DNA from: Entomohabitans teleogrylli
GTDB taxonomy: Bacteria > Pseudomonadota > Gammaproteobacteria > Enterobacterales > Enterobacteriaceae
DNA length: 64,000 bases
Assembly (NCBI RefSeq): GCF_001484765.1
Contig: NZ_KQ947378.1
Coordinates: forward strand, 62,001-126,000
Direction: 5' to 3'
Positions 35,410 to 45,494 of this stretch are shown here, piece after piece (position 1 is the stretch's first letter; every line of letters begins with the position of its first letter). The notes under the pieces are model-generated. The model had not been told where the DNA came from. It did no database searches and was given only the letters and a program-made list of their open reading frames with translations. Both the position numbers and the translations under genes were made by a program.

Positions 35410-37291
35410 ATTTGAAACCACTTTTTCCGATCTGGGCCTGAAGGCTCCCATCCTTGAAGCACTGAACGATCTCGGTTATGAAAAACCGTCACCGATTCAG
35501 GCCGCGTGCATCCCGCACCTGCTGGACGGCCGCGACGTGCTGGGTATGGCTCAGACCGGCAGTGGTAAAACAGCGGCATTCTCTCTGCCGCTGCTGAACA
35601 ATATTGATGCGGATCTGCGTGCGCCGCAGATCCTGGTGCTGGCTCCGACGCGCGAGCTGGCGGTGCAGGTGGCGGAAGCCTGTACGGAATTCTCTAAACA
35701 TATGCGTAGCGTGAACGTACTGGCCCTTTACGGCGGTCAGCGTTATGACGTTCAACTGCGCGCCCTGCGCCAGGGGCCGCAGATTGTCGTCGGTACGCCG
35801 GGTCGTCTGCTGGACCACCTGAAGCGCGGTACGCTGGATCTTTCTAACCTGAAAGGTCTGGTGCTGGATGAAGCCGACGAAATGCTGCGTATGGGCTTTA
35901 TCGAAGACGTAGAAACGATCATGGCGCAGATTCCGGAAGGTCACCAGACCGCGCTGTTCTCCGCCACTATGCCGGAAGCGATTCGCCGCATTACCCGCCG
36001 CTTTATGAACGAGCCGCAGGAAGTGCGCATTCAGACTAACGTGACCACTCGCCCGGACATCAGCCAGAGCTACTGGACGGCTTACGGGATGCGTAAAAAC
36101 GAAGCGCTGGTGCGTTTCCTGGAAGCGGAAGACTTTGACGCGGCGATTATTTTCGTACGTACCAAGAATGCCACGCTGGAAGTAGCGGAAGCTCTGGAGC
36201 GCAGCGGTTATAACAGCGCGGCGCTGAACGGCGATATGAACCAGGCGCTGCGTGAGCAGACCCTGGAACGCCTGAAAGACGGGCGTCTGGATATTCTGAT
36301 CGCCACCGACGTTGCCGCTCGCGGCCTCGACGTTGAGCGTATCAGCCTGGTGGTGAACTACGATATCCCGATGGACGCTGAATCCTACGTGCACCGTATT
36401 GGTCGTACTGGCCGTGCCGGTCGTGCAGGCCGTGCGCTGTTGTTTGTCGAAAACCGCGAACGTCGCCTGCTGCGCAATATCGAGCGCACCATGAAGCTGA
36501 CCATTCCGGAAGTGGAATTGCCGAACGCGGAACTGCTGGGCAAACGCCGTCTGGAAAAATTCGCCGCTAAAGTTCAGCAGCAGCTGGAAAGCAGCGATCT
36601 GGACCAGTATCGTGCTCTGCTGGAGAAACTGCAGCCTGAAGAGTCGCTGGATATGGAAACCCTGGCTGCAGCGCTGCTGAAAATGGCTCAGGGCGAGCGT
36701 CCGCTGATTCTGCCGCCGGATCAGGTTATTGAGCGCCGTCCGAAGCGTGAATTCCGCGATCGTGACGATCGCTTTGAGCGCCGCGGTGGTGAGCGTGGCG
36801 AGCGTAGTGAACGTCCGCGCCGTGAACGTCGTGACGTGGGTGAAATGGATCTCTACCGTATCGAAGTCGGCCGTGACGATGGTGTCGAAGTTCGTCACAT
36901 CGTGGGTGCGATTGCTAACGAAGGGGATATCAGCAGCCGTTATATCGGCAATATTAAGCTGTTCGCTTCCCATTCGACTATCGAACTGCCGAAAGGTATG
37001 CCGGGCGAGGTGCTGCAGCACTTTACCCGTACACGCATCCTGAACAAGCCGATGAACATGCAGTTGCTGGGCGATGCACAGCCGCGCGGCGAACGTCGTG
37101 GCGGTGGCGGTGGTCGTGGCTTCGGCGGCGGCGAGCGTCGTGAAGGTGGTCGCGGTGAAGGCGCACCGCGTGGTGAACGCCGTTTCAGCGGTGAGCGCCG
37201 TGAAGGTGGACGTAGTTTCGGCGAACGTCGTGAAGGTCGCGGCCCGCGCCGTGATGATTCCAGTGGTCGTCGCCGTTTTGGCGATGCGTAA
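35402..37291 (+). CDS. deaD: DeaD (CsdA), cold-shock DEAD-box RNA helicase
   Basis: The 629-aa helicase has the Q motif (GYEKPSPIQ), motif [13 protein letters not shown] box VLDEADEML, motif III SATMPEA, motif [15 protein letters not shown] and an RNA-binding domain ([20 protein letters not shown]), ending in an Arg/Gly-rich tail that is about as long as E. coli's but reads differently. It assists ribosome assembly and RNA decay in the cold. I chose ATG 35402 (MAEFETTF); the frame is open 22 codons upstream through yrbN. Confidence 0.97.
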   Translation: MAEFETTFSDLGLKAPILEALNDLGYEKPSPIQAACIPHLLDGRDVLGMAQTGSGKTAAFSLPLLNNIDADLRAPQILVLAPTRELAVQVAEACTEFSKHMRSVNVLALYGGQRYDVQLRALRQGPQIVVGTPGRLLDHLKRGTLDLSNLKGLVLDEADEMLRMGFIEDVETIMAQIPEGHQTALFSATMPEAIRRITRRFMNEPQEVRIQTNVTTRPDISQSYWTAYGMRKNEALVRFLEAEDFDAAIIFVRTKNATLEVAEALERSGYNSAALNGDMNQALREQTLERLKDGRLDILIATDVAARGLDVERISLVVNYDIPMDAESYVHRIGRTGRAGRAGRALLFVENRERRLLRNIERTMKLTIPEVELPNAELLGKRRLEKFAAKVQQQLESSDLDQYRALLEKLQPEESLDMETLAAALLKMAQGERPLILPPDQVIERRPKREFRDRDDRFERRGGERGERSERPRRERRDVGEMDLYRIEVGRDDGVEVRHIVGAIANEGDISSRYIGNIKLFASHSTIELPKGMPGEVLQHFTRTRILNKPMNMQLLGDAQPRGERRGGGGGRGFGGGERREGGRGEGAPRGERRFSGERREGGRSFGERREGRGPRRDDSSGRRRFGDA

Positions 37292-37362
37292 GTGATACTA
37301 AGGCCGGAGATAAACAGTAACCCGGCTTCAGAACTTACCCGAATCACCAGAAAATAAATCTG

Positions 37363-37391
37363 AGCCCTGACGCGAGTCGGGGCTTTTTTTT
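37363..37391 (+). terminator. Terminator after deaD
   Basis: AGCCCTGAC-GCGA-GTCGGGGCT stem followed by TTTTTTT, about 70 bp after the deaD stop. Confidence 0.88.
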
Positions 37392-37423
37392 GCTCCGCGA
37401 TCGTCGGTGGTTATATTTTATAC

Positions 37424-37459
37424 TGTAAATCTGACGTAACGTGTAGCGATAAATTTACG
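37424..37459 (+). promoter_or_regulatory. Two adjacent TyrR boxes upstream of mtr
   Basis: TGTAAA-N6-GTAACG (37424-37441) and TGTAGC-N6-TTTACG (37442-37459) abut exactly and fit the TyrR consensus TGTAAA-N6-TTTACA imperfectly. TyrR activates mtr in E. coli through a comparable pair. Confidence 0.65.
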
Positions 37460-37490
37460 TTTCAGATATAGAGTAAATTTTCTCTCTGCG

Positions 37491-37513
37491 TTGTACTCAT
37501 GTACTGGTACGAT
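37491..37513 (+). promoter_or_regulatory. Trp operator upstream of mtr
   Basis: TTGTACTCATGTACTGGTAC and the following GAT resemble the TrpR operator of E. coli mtr, with the core GTACT...GTAC repeated. It lies about 50 bp before the mtr start. Confidence 0.65.
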
Positions 37514-37559
37514 GTATCATCACTGAAAAATAAAACATCTATTCACAGCAGAGAGAGTT

Positions 37560-38807
37560 ATGGCAACACTGGCAACAACCAGCACCACCACGCCGGGTTT
37601 ACTGGGCGGCGTAGTTATTATTGCCGGCACCATTATTGGCGCCGGTATGTTTTCCCTGCCGGTAGTCATGTCCGGGGCATGGTTTTTCTGGTCGCTGGCG
37701 GCGTTGGTTTTTACCTGGTTTTGCATGCTGCATTCCGGGTTAATGATCCTTGAGGCTAATCTTAACTATCGCGCCGGCGCCAGTTTTGACACCATCACTA
37801 AAGATCTGCTGGGTAAAGGCTGGAATGCGATTAACGGCCTGTCGATCGCCTTTGTGCTGTATATCCTGACTTACGCCTACATATCGGCGAGCGGCTCTAT
37901 TCTGCAACACACCTTCGCGGAGATGTCGCTGGCGGTACCGGCGCGTCTCGCCGGGCTGGGGTTCGCGCTGATTGTTGCGCTGGTGGTCTGGATGAGCACA
38001 AAAGCGGTCAGCCGCCTCACGGCGATTGTCCTCGGCGCCAAAGTGATCACCTTCTTCCTGACTTTCGGCAGTCTGCTGGGGCATGTCACGCCGGCGACAC
38101 TGTTCAACGTCGCGGAGGCGAGTCCGAGCTACGCGCCTTATCTGCTGATGACGTTACCATTCTGTCTGGCATCGTTCGGCTATCACGGCAATGTCCCGAG
38201 CCTGATGAAATATTATGGTAAAGATCCGCGCATTATCACCCGCTGCCTGGTATGGGGAACGTTGATCGCCCTTGGCCTGTATGTTATCTGGCTGCTGGGC
38301 ACCATGGGAAATATTGCCCGACCGGCCTTTATCGATATTGCTGATAAAGGCGGTAATATTGATGTGCTGGTCCAGGCGTTGAGCGGTGTACTGAACAGCC
38401 GCATGCTTGATTTGCTGCTGGTGATTTTTTCCAACTTTGCGGTAGCCAGTTCTTTCCTTGGGGTTACGCTGGGCCTGTTTGATTACCTGGCCGACTTGTT
38501 TAAATTTGACGACTCTGCCTTCGGGCGTTTTAAAACGGCGCTGATTACCTTCCTGCCGCCGATGATTGGCGGGGTTTTGTGGCCGAATGGTTTTCTATAC
38601 GCCATCGGCTATGCCGGGCTGGCGGCGACCATCTGGGCGGCGATTGTGCCTGCGCTACTGGCGAATGCTTCCCGGAAACGTTTTGGCAGCCCGGCTTTTC
38701 GGGTATGGGGAGGGAAAGGGATGATCGCGCTTATTCTGGTATTCGGTATTGGCAATGCGCTGGTGCATATCCTTTCCAGCTTTAACTTACTGCCGGTTTA
38801 TCATTAA
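37560..38807 (+). CDS. mtr: Mtr, tryptophan-specific transporter
   Basis: The 415-aa inner-membrane permease belongs to the HAAAP family with about eleven membrane segments. The N-terminal [20 protein letters not shown] is the family substrate motif, and most of the protein matches E. coli Mtr (414 aa). It imports tryptophan, and indole has been reported, using the proton gradient. AGAGAGTT precedes the ATG. TyrR boxes and a trp operator lie upstream. Confidence 0.96.
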   Translation: MATLATTSTTTPGLLGGVVIIAGTIIGAGMFSLPVVMSGAWFFWSLAALVFTWFCMLHSGLMILEANLNYRAGASFDTITKDLLGKGWNAINGLSIAFVLYILTYAYISASGSILQHTFAEMSLAVPARLAGLGFALIVALVVWMSTKAVSRLTAIVLGAKVITFFLTFGSLLGHVTPATLFNVAEASPSYAPYLLMTLPFCLASFGYHGNVPSLMKYYGKDPRIITRCLVWGTLIALGLYVIWLLGTMGNIARPAFIDIADKGGNIDVLVQALSGVLNSRMLDLLLVIFSNFAVASSFLGVTLGLFDYLADLFKFDDSAFGRFKTALITFLPPMIGGVLWPNGFLYAIGYAGLAATIWAAIVPALLANASRKRFGSPAFRVWGGKGMIALILVFGIGNALVHILSSFNLLPVYH

Positions 38808-38998
38808 TTCCTGAACGCCAGGCTTTTAGTCTGGCTCCGGGCATATTTGTCAAAAATTCTTCCACGAAGGGGAGATTTTCGGGCACGCGTCATTACCCTC
38901 CAGAGTGATGATGGCTGAGGGTAAATATTCTCAATCCTGCGGAGAGTCATCATCACCTCCAGAGCAAAGGGGCTCCGGAGGTGAAGCGATGGTGACGA
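38808..38998. repeat. Structured spacer between convergent mtr and yhbW
   Basis: A 191-bp non-coding spacer with several inverted repeats: GTGATGATG/CATCATCAC (38905-38913 with 38948-38956), a nearby ACCCTC/GAGGGT pair, and CACCTCC/GGAGGTG (from about 38954). CCTCCAGAG is repeated directly (about 38897 and 38957). No clear T-run follows any stem. It may act as a two-way terminator or encode a small RNA. Confidence 0.5.
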
Positions 38999-40009
38999 TT
39001 AATCCGTCAGCGACTCATGTACCTGCTTCGCCAGTTCAAAGGAGTACAGGCGCGCATCGTGATCGAAAATCTGGCCGTTAACCATGATTTCATCGGCCGC
39101 GGTTTCGCGCAGCAGCGACTGCAATCCATGGCGTATTTTGGCTTGATCGCCTACCAGCGACATTCCCAGCGCCCGGTCGACGCCGTATTGTTCCGCCGGG
39201 CTCCAGAAGGTATCCATATTGTCGATTGGCGGCGGTAGCTGGCCGGTTTCTCCGCGCCGCAGTTTGACGAACGCCTGCTGCATGGAGGTAAACAGGAATT
39301 GCGCATCGCGGTTATTGTCGGCGGCGATGATGTTGATACATACCATCGCATAAGGTTTCGCCAGCCGCTCTGAAGGCCGGAAACTGCTGCGGTACAGGTG
39401 CAGCGCCTGGAAGAGCATATCCGGCGCGAAGTGAGAGGCGAAAGCGAACGGAAGCCCCATCTGTGCGGCCAACTGGGCGCTGTACAGACTGGAGCCCAGC
39501 AGCCAGACCGGGATTCTGGCGCCATAGCCGGGTACCGGCCGCACCGGCGGGTTGCTGTCCCGGGCGTCGAACCAGTCGACCAGCTCGCTAACGTCGCGGG
39601 GAAAATTGTCGATATCGCCGCTCATATGGCGACGTAACGCCATCATGGTGCGCTGGTCGCTGCCCGGCGCGCGGCCCAGCCCAAGATCGATACGCCCCGG
39701 GTAAAGGGTGTTGAGGGTGCCGAACTGCTCAGCGATCACCAGGGGTGAGTGATTGGGGAGCATCACGCCGCCGGAACCGAGATGCAGAGTTTGGGTATTC
39801 GCGGCCAGATAACCGATCAGCACTGAGGTCGCCGCGCTGGCGATGCCGGTCATATTGTGGTGTTCGGCCAGCCAGTAGCGATGGTAACCGAGGCGTTCGG
39901 CAAGGCGCGCCAGATCCAGCGAGTGGCGAAAAGCGTCTGCCGCCGCGTAGCCTTCAGGTATCGGCGCCAGATCAAGTACGGAAAAAGGAATAACAGATTG
40001 TGCAGGCAT
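38999..40009 (-). CDS. yhbW: YhbW, luciferase-like flavin monooxygenase
   Basis: The 336-aa protein is a bacterial-luciferase-fold (LLM) oxidoreductase of the MsnO8 type. It has [12 protein letters not shown] at the start, [22 protein letters not shown] and [12 protein letters not shown], all typical of the FMN-binding barrel. It matches E. coli YhbW (335 aa); its substrate is unknown. It stands alone between mtr and ubiV. Confidence 0.93.
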   Translation of the reverse strand: MPAQSVIPFSVLDLAPIPEGYAAADAFRHSLDLARLAERLGYHRYWLAEHHNMTGIASAATSVLIGYLAANTQTLHLGSGGVMLPNHSPLVIAEQFGTLNTLYPGRIDLGLGRAPGSDQRTMMALRRHMSGDIDNFPRDVSELVDWFDARDSNPPVRPVPGYGARIPVWLLGSSLYSAQLAAQMGLPFAFASHFAPDMLFQALHLYRSSFRPSERLAKPYAMVCINIIAADNNRDAQFLFTSMQQAFVKLRRGETGQLPPPIDNMDTFWSPAEQYGVDRALGMSLVGDQAKIRHGLQSLLRETAADEIMVNGQIFDHDARLYSFELAKQVHESLTD

Positions 40010-40162
40010 AATAAGCTCACTTGATTACAGCATTACGTCAGATTGAAGGTCTTCTTCCGGATTGCTCTGGCGGGTGTCTTTTGCCCGCCAGAGCGCCGGA
40101 AAGCTGTATTTCTAATACTGCATTAAGCATTGACGATTGCTGTTAACAAAGCGAGCTTTTTC

Positions 40163-41041
40163 TCAGGCCTGTAACTCCAGACCGGCCAGCCGCCACCAGT
40201 AGCCGTTACAGTCGCTATTCACCGCCAGCGGCTGTGGCGCGGCGCCGTTTTCATTGGCGCGAAAAATATCGATCATCGCCAGAGTCTCGCTGCCTAACGG
40301 CGACAGACGCACCATATCCACCAGCCCGGACATGGAAGGAAGTTCGTTGACCAGGTTATAGACATAGCCGCTCATGGTCTGAATGCCGTTGAGTACGAAT
40401 ACCTGTTGATCTTCCTGGGAACGCATATCGCGGCCGTTTGGATAATGGATGCAGCAGGTTTCGCATTCGTCTTTCGGGCGGTTCTCGGAACGGGCGGTAA
40501 AACAGCGCGCCGAATAGGCCAGCGGCAGATGGCCGTAGCTGAGCACTTCCACTTCGAACTGACGGCGGATCCCCAGCGCCTCACACTGGTCGAGTAGATT
40601 CACCAGCCAGTCGCGGGAGAGTTCCACCGGCATGCACCAGCGGGTCATACCTTGTTTGAGTAGCAGGCGTAGCGTCACGGCGTTGTAGCAGTTCAGGGCA
40701 TGGCCGGCGACAAAGGGCAGTCTGCGCTCAGCGGCGAGATTCACGGCTCCCAGATCGTTAGCCTCGATCAGGAACTCGCCGTTGTCGACATAGCGCTTCA
40801 ACTCACCCAGCTCTGAAGGGGCCTGAACCAGCGCCAGGGTGGATATCACCACCTGCTTGCCGCTGGCGGCAAGGGTTTTCGCCATTTCCAGCCAGTCGCC
40901 GACTTTTGTAGCGCGGCGCTTACTGCATACGGCTTCGCCGAGGTAGATAACGTCCGCGCTACTGGCGGCGGCCTGCTGATAAAAACTTTCCAGGGTCTCT
41001 TTTGGCCAGTAGTACAGTACCGGCCCTAATGAATATTGCAT
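40163..41041 (-). CDS. ubiV: UbiV, O2-independent ubiquinone hydroxylation factor
   Basis: The 292-aa U32-family protein carries the cysteine set CMPVELSRDW, and ARCFTARSENRPKDECETCC, expected to bind a [4Fe-4S] cluster. With UbiU and UbiT it performs the hydroxylations of ubiquinone synthesis without oxygen. I chose ATG 41041 (MQYSLGPVL), which matches the E. coli start; the frame is open much farther upstream inside ubiU but in a different frame from it. It starts 10 bp after ubiU ends. Confidence 0.94.
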   Translation of the reverse strand: MQYSLGPVLYYWPKETLESFYQQAAASSADVIYLGEAVCSKRRATKVGDWLEMAKTLAASGKQVVISTLALVQAPSELGELKRYVDNGEFLIEANDLGAVNLAAERRLPFVAGHALNCYNAVTLRLLLKQGMTRWCMPVELSRDWLVNLLDQCEALGIRRQFEVEVLSYGHLPLAYSARCFTARSENRPKDECETCCIHYPNGRDMRSQEDQQVFVLNGIQTMSGYVYNLVNELPSMSGLVDMVRLSPLGSETLAMIDIFRANENGAAPQPLAVNSDCNGYWWRLAGLELQA

Positions 41042-41051
41042 TGTGGCTCCT

Positions 41052-42047
41052 CTACTGCCATTTCCGGTAATACGCGCCCAGCGTGGTCTGGGTGCCCTCT
41101 GCCATGGCGCCGAGGGTTTCCATCCACGCGGCCTGCGGCGTATAGCTCTGCGGATCCGCCATGCAGCGATCGATGGCCTGACGCCAGACTCTGGCGACCT
41201 GGCTGACATAGGCCGGGCTGCGCTGGCGTCCTTCGATTTTCACCGAAGCGATATTCGCCGCCAGCAGTTCCGGCAGCAGCTCCAGGGTATTCAGGCTGGT
41301 CGGCTCTTCGAGGGCGTGATAGCGCTGGCCGTCGACCAGGTAGCGCCCTTTGCACAGCGTCGGATAACCGGCGTTCTCGCCGTCGTGATAGCGGTCGATA
41401 AGTACGTCGTTGAGCCGCGATTCCAGCCCCTGAGGGGTTTGCTGCCAGCGAACGTAGCGCGCCGGCGAACAGGCGCCGACGGTATTGGGCGATTCACCGG
41501 TCAGGTACGAGGACAGATAGCAGCGGCCTTCCGCCATGATGCACAAGCTGCCGAAAGCAAACACCTCCAGCGGAACCGGCGTCACGCGCGCCAGCTGTTT
41601 CACCTGGTGAATCGACAGAACGCGCGGCAGCACCACTCTGGCGACATCGAAATGGCGCTGGTAAAAGCGAATTGCCTCTTCATTCGTGGCGGAAGCCTGC
41701 ACGGAGACGTGGCGCTCAATATGCGGATAGCGTTCGGCGGCATATTCCAGCATCGCCAGATCCGCGAGGATCAGCGCATCGGCGCCAGTCTGCGCGGCCA
41801 TATCCACCGCCCGCTGCCAGCGCTCATAGCCGTCCGGGTGAGCGAAGGTGTTGATAGCGATATGCAGTTTGCGGCGGTGCTGATGCACAAAACTGACTGC
41901 TTCCTGTAGTTTCTTCTCGGTAAAATTCAGCCCGGCGAAGTGGCGGGCATTGGTATCGTCTTTCAGGCCAATGTAGACCGCGTCGGCCCCATTTTCGATG
42001 GCCGCCTTAAGGGCCGGAAGATTACCCGCGGGGCAAAGTAACTCCAT
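41052..42047 (-). CDS. ubiU: UbiU, O2-independent ubiquinone hydroxylation factor
   Basis: The 331-aa U32-peptidase-fold protein begins MELLCPAGNLPALKAAIENG and has the Fe-S cysteines in FGSLCIMAEGRCYLSS and the later CSPAR and CKGRY. It forms a heterodimer with UbiV. I chose ATG 42047 (E. coli length). The divergent spacer toward ubiT (42048-42300) holds three TTGAT half-sites (42150, 42175, 42227), reminiscent of FNR half-sites, but no full consensus. Confidence 0.94.
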   Translation of the reverse strand: MELLCPAGNLPALKAAIENGADAVYIGLKDDTNARHFAGLNFTEKKLQEAVSFVHQHRRKLHIAINTFAHPDGYERWQRAVDMAAQTGADALILADLAMLEYAAERYPHIERHVSVQASATNEEAIRFYQRHFDVARVVLPRVLSIHQVKQLARVTPVPLEVFAFGSLCIMAEGRCYLSSYLTGESPNTVGACSPARYVRWQQTPQGLESRLNDVLIDRYHDGENAGYPTLCKGRYLVDGQRYHALEEPTSLNTLELLPELLAANIASVKIEGRQRSPAYVSQVARVWRQAIDRCMADPQSYTPQAAWMETLGAMAEGTQTTLGAYYRKWQ

Positions 42048-42300
42048 AACATATCCTGGCTGCATTCAATGCAGGCTACGCCGCGCCGTCGCCGGGCGGC
42101 TAAAAAAGTGAGTGATGAGCGATTCTAGTTAACCTGCTGGCAACAATTTTTGATTTAAGGCAGTTAATCGCGTATTGATGAATAGCGCGGACCGGCAATT
42201 TAGTGGTATCACAAGCAGCGCAATTGTTGATTTTACGCCGCGATGCCATTTCAGCACTGTGGCACAATAACGGCATATTTCGTTTCAGGGAGTAAAGTTC

Positions 42301-42825
42301 GTGTTGGAGAAACTGCATGCGCGCCTGGTGCGCCTTGGGCCGTCATTAATCAGAACGCCGGTCAGGCTGGCGCCTTTTGCGCTAAAACGCCAGGTTCTGG
42401 AACAGTTGCTCGGCTGGCAGTTCCGCCAGGCGCTGGAAGATGGCGATCTGGCGTTCCTCGACGGGCGCTGGCTGAGTATTGAAGTGCGGGATATCGGCCT
42501 GCAGTGGTTCACGTCGGTGGCAGACGGCAAACTGGTGGTGCGCGATAACGCCGCCGCCGATGTCAGCTTCAGCGCTGACGCGAACGATCTGCTGATGATC
42601 GCCGCCCGCAAGCAGGATCCGGATACTCTGTTTTTCCAGCGGCGTCTGGTGATTGAAGGGGACACGGAACTCGGTCTGTATGTCAAAAATTTAATGGACG
42701 CCATTGAGCTGGAGGCAATGCCGAAGCCATTACGCATGGTGTTGCTGCAACTGGCGGATTTTGTGGAGGCGGGGCTGAAAGCGACGCCGACATCCAGAGA
42801 ACATTCGGTAGGTGAGCCATGTTAA
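42301..42825 (+). CDS. ubiT: UbiT, SCP2-domain ubiquinone synthesis factor
   Basis: The 174-aa protein is an SCP2 (sterol-carrier) domain protein, the lipid-binding partner of UbiU-UbiV in anaerobic ubiquinone synthesis. LIRTPVRLAPFALKRQVLEQ and the SCP2 core SFSADANDLLMIAARKQDPD are present; E. coli UbiT is the same length. It starts with GTG, preceded by AGGGAG. It overlaps yhbS by 7 bases. Confidence 0.94.
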   Translation: MLEKLHARLVRLGPSLIRTPVRLAPFALKRQVLEQLLGWQFRQALEDGDLAFLDGRWLSIEVRDIGLQWFTSVADGKLVVRDNAAADVSFSADANDLLMIAARKQDPDTLFFQRRLVIEGDTELGLYVKNLMDAIELEAMPKPLRMVLLQLADFVEAGLKATPTSREHSVGEPC

Positions 42826-43322
42826 TTCGTGTTGAGATTCCCATTGATGCGCCGGGGATTGATGCGCTGTTGCGGCGTACGTTCAAACGCGACGACGAAG
42901 CGCAACTGGTCCATTCCCTGCGGGAGGATGGCCTGTTAACCCTTGGGCTGGTGGCGACCGATGATGATGGTCAGGTGGTAGGCTATGTCGCCTTTAGCCC
43001 GGTCAGCGTCGACGGCGAAGATCTCCAGTGGGTCGGTCTGGCGCCGCTGGCGGTTGACGAAGCCTGGCGCGGCCAGGGGTTGGCCCGGCAACTGGTGTAT
43101 GAAGGGCTGGACTCGCTGAACGAGTTTGGCTATGCGGCGGCGGTGGCGCTTGGCGACCCGGCTTTATATGGCCGTCTGGGGTTTGAGCCAGCGGCGCGCT
43201 ATGGTCTGCATTGCCGCTGGCCGGGGAGCGAAGCGGCTTTCCAGGTGCATCGGCTGGCGGACGATGCGCTTAATGGCGTCAGCGGTCAGGTGGATTATCA
43301 CGACCACTTTAATCGTTTTTAA
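42819..43322 (+). CDS. yhbS: YhbS, GNAT-family N-acetyltransferase
   Basis: The 167-aa protein has a GNAT fold with the acetyl-CoA motif [20 protein letters not shown] around residues 74-93. Substrate unknown. It overlaps ubiT at its start, suggesting co-translation, and overlaps the convergent yhbQ by 14 bases at its end. E. coli has the same arrangement. Confidence 0.92.
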   Translation: MLIRVEIPIDAPGIDALLRRTFKRDDEAQLVHSLREDGLLTLGLVATDDDGQVVGYVAFSPVSVDGEDLQWVGLAPLAVDEAWRGQGLARQLVYEGLDSLNEFGYAAAVALGDPALYGRLGFEPAARYGLHCRWPGSEAAFQVHRLADDALNGVSGQVDYHDHFNRF

Positions 43323-43608
43323 GCGGTGCTGGCAGGTCGGCAAGCAGATCTTCAAACGCCATCTGCCCCGCCACCAGCGACTCTTTATGGGCTTTGCTCA
43401 GCTGTTTAATGCGATATTCCGCGCGCAGCGCCCGGCTGCGATCGCCGACCGGCGTACTATAAGCCAGGATTAACTCGCCTTTTCCCCGCAGCGCTTTGGC
43501 GCCTTTCCCCCGCTGGTGCTGGGTAAGGCGGCGCGTGACATCGGTGGTGATGCCGGTATACAGGCGGTCATCGGCGGTGCGGATCAAATACAAAAACCAG
43601 TCAGACAT
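43309..43608 (-). CDS. yhbQ: YhbQ, GIY-YIG nuclease-domain protein
   Basis: The 99-aa protein is one GIY-YIG domain of the UPF0213 group. It has [20 protein letters not shown], with the LYTGIT form of the motif, and the conserved Arg in VTRRLTQH. E. coli YhbQ has 100 aa; DNA damage-related nuclease activity has been proposed for it. It overlaps yhbS tail-to-tail. Confidence 0.93.
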   Translation of the reverse strand: MSDWFLYLIRTADDRLYTGITTDVTRRLTQHQRGKGAKALRGKGELILAYSTPVGDRSRALRAEYRIKQLSKAHKESLVAGQMAFEDLLADLPAPLKND

Positions 43609-43706
43609 GGGCGTAAAATCGCGGGATAATCAGTCGCACCACCTTATCACGCTTTAGCGGGCGGCGGCATCCGCCGCATCGTAAAGCCGTTTTTCAGAGA
43701 GTCATT

Positions 43707-44144
43707 ATGGAAACCCTCGCCGCGATTAGCCGCTGGCTCAGTAAACAGCACGTTGTGACCTGGTGTGTGGCAAAAGACGCCAGACTGTGGTGCGCCAATG
43801 CCTTTTATGTCTATGATGCCGGGCGTGTCGCCTTCTATCTGCTGAGCGATACGGATACCCGCCACGGTAAGATGGCCGGCCGCCGCGCGCCGGTCGCCGG
43901 TACGGTGAACGGCCAGCCAAAAACCGTGGCGCTGATCCGCGGCGTCCAGTTTCGCGGTGAAATTCGTCTGGTCGACGGCGAGGAGAGCGCGGCGCTGCGC
44001 AGTTTGTATAACCAGCGTTTTCCGGTCGCCAGAGCGATGTCGGCGCCGCTGTGGGAAATCCGCATCGATGAGCTGAAATTTACCGACAACACGCTGGGTT
44101 TTGGCAAGAAACTTCACTGGGAGCGCGAATCAGGCGCTGAGTAA
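43707..44144 (+). CDS. yhbP: YhbP, PNPOx-like flavin-binding-fold protein
   Basis: The 145-aa product has the split-barrel PNPOx/FMN-binding fold (UPF0306). It begins [20 protein letters not shown] and contains [21 protein letters not shown]. coli YhbP is of similar size and place; function unknown. Its end overlaps the convergent yhbO by 15 bases. Confidence 0.9.
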   Translation: METLAAISRWLSKQHVVTWCVAKDARLWCANAFYVYDAGRVAFYLLSDTDTRHGKMAGRRAPVAGTVNGQPKTVALIRGVQFRGEIRLVDGEESAALRSLYNQRFPVARAMSAPLWEIRIDELKFTDNTLGFGKKLHWERESGAE

Positions 44145-44648
44145 GCGGATCATTTCCCGATTAAAGGCCGGTAAATCGTCCGGCGTCCGGCTGGTCACCA
44201 GTTGTTCGCTGTCCACCACCACTTCCCGATCCACAAAGTCGGCGCCGGCGTTTTTCACATCCACGACAATCGGTTTCACTGCCGTGAGTTTGCGGCCGCG
44301 TACCACGTCGGCGCTGATCAGTAGCTGCGGTCCGTGGCAGATAGCGAATACTGGCTTACCGCTGTTCACTATTTCACGGGTGAAGTGTACAAAGCGATCG
44401 TCGCCGCGCAGGGTATCCGGGGAGTGACCGCCGGGCAGTAGCAGGGCGTCAAACTGTTCCGGGCTGACATCATCAATGGCGGCGTTAATCATCACGTGGG
44501 CCTCGCCACGTTTGCCGGTGACCGATTTCCCGGCCTGTTTTTCGATGGTGATCACGTCGTGCCCGGCATCCAGCAGTGCCTGGGCCGGCGAGGTGTACTC
44601 TGAATCTTCAAACTCGTCGGTGATCAGTACAGCAATACGCTTGTTCAT
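44130..44648 (-). CDS. yhbO: YhbO, DJ-1/PfpI-family stress protein
   Basis: The 172-aa protein belongs to the DJ-1/PfpI superfamily. The nucleophile Cys lies in the elbow [11 protein letters not shown], with the conserved Glu near residue 15 ([10 protein letters not shown]). E. coli YhbO has been described as a protein deglycase or glyoxalase and protects against several stresses; the exact activity is debated. Same length as E. coli. Confidence 0.94.
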   Translation of the reverse strand: MNKRIAVLITDEFEDSEYTSPAQALLDAGHDVITIEKQAGKSVTGKRGEAHVMINAAIDDVSPEQFDALLLPGGHSPDTLRGDDRFVHFTREIVNSGKPVFAICHGPQLLISADVVRGRKLTAVKPIVVDVKNAGADFVDREVVVDSEQLVTSRTPDDLPAFNREMIRLLSA

Positions 44649-44784
44649 AGCGCCTCCGTGGTTTTGGTTTCAGAAACTGTGCCGACATTTTTTATCAGAT
44701 GATGAATAATTAACGACACAGACCAGTAAGCCTGGATCATGGGGGGAGAATGACCAACAGATTACTCTGCAAAAGGAGGCCGTT

Positions 44785-45429
44785 ATGAGCCGGGTACTGA
44801 TAACCGGCGCGACGGGGATGGTCGGGCAGGCGCTGCTGAATAAGCTGGCGGCGGAACCGCGCGTCGGCCAGATTATCGCCGTGACCCGCCGCGCGCTGCC
44901 GCCGCTGGACAACGTCACCAATATCGTCAATCCGCGCCTCGAAGAGGCTTTGAGCCAGCTTGAGACGCCGCTGGATAGCGCTTTTTGCTGTCTTGGCACT
45001 ACGCGCCGCCAGGCCGGCAGTCGCGAGGCGTTCAGCGCCGTGGATAAGGACAGGGTGATTGATACCGCGCTGGCTGCCCGGCGACTGGGCGCCAGCCATA
45101 TGCTGGTAGTCAGCGCTGCGGGGGCCAACGCCGTGTCGCCCTTTTTCTACAATCGGGTAAAGGGGGAGATGGAGGCGGCGCTGATCGCTCAGCAGTGGCC
45201 GTATCTGACCATCGCCCGCCCTTCTATGTTGCTGGGGGAACGCCAGCAAAAGCGCTGGAGCGAAGAGCTGCTGGCGCCGCTGTTCCGGATGCTGCCGACT
45301 GGCTGGCGATCGATTGCCGCCAGCGATGTCGCCAGCGCTATGCTGGAAGAGATGCTGACGCCGGCGCAGCATGGCGTTACGGTATTGACCAATCAACAGA
45401 TGCACGACATGGCGGCGAAGCGGCGCTGA
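44785..45429 (+). CDS. yraR: YraR, Rossmann-fold NAD(P)-binding protein
   Basis: The 214-aa protein begins [20 protein letters not shown], an NAD(P)-binding GxxGxxG motif of the atypical SDR (NmrA-like) group, and includes [13 protein letters not shown] and the YxxxK-like [11 protein letters not shown]. It resembles E. coli YraR, function unknown. A strong ribosome binding site AAAGGAGG precedes the ATG. Confidence 0.88.
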   Translation: MSRVLITGATGMVGQALLNKLAAEPRVGQIIAVTRRALPPLDNVTNIVNPRLEEALSQLETPLDSAFCCLGTTRRQAGSREAFSAVDKDRVIDTALAARRLGASHMLVVSAAGANAVSPFFYNRVKGEMEAALIAQQWPYLTIARPSMLLGERQQKRWSEELLAPLFRMLPTGWRSIAASDVASAMLEEMLTPAQHGVTVLTNQQMHDMAAKRR

Positions 45430-45453
45430 ACAGACAGGGCGTGGCAGTAGGAC

Positions 45454-45485
45454 GTATCAGCGCTGCGTCCGGGCAGCGCTGATAC
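45454..45485. terminator. Perfect inverted repeat between convergent yraR and dolP
   Basis: GTATCAGCGCTGC (45454-45466) and GCAGCGCTGATAC (45473-45485) pair over 13 bp around GTCCGG. It sits exactly between the two convergent stops, so a two-way terminator is likely, though there is no T-run. Confidence 0.65.
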
Positions 45486-45494
45486 AGGCATAGA

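Noticed and set aside
38819-38860. Possible REP/BIME element after mtr
   Set aside because: The GCCAG/CTGGC stem lacks the REP consensus and does not recur in the window.
40163-41209. Longer ubiV frame starting at 41209
   Set aside because: The extra N-terminal residues overlap ubiU and are Arg-rich without homology; MQYSLGPVL at 41041 matches the family start.
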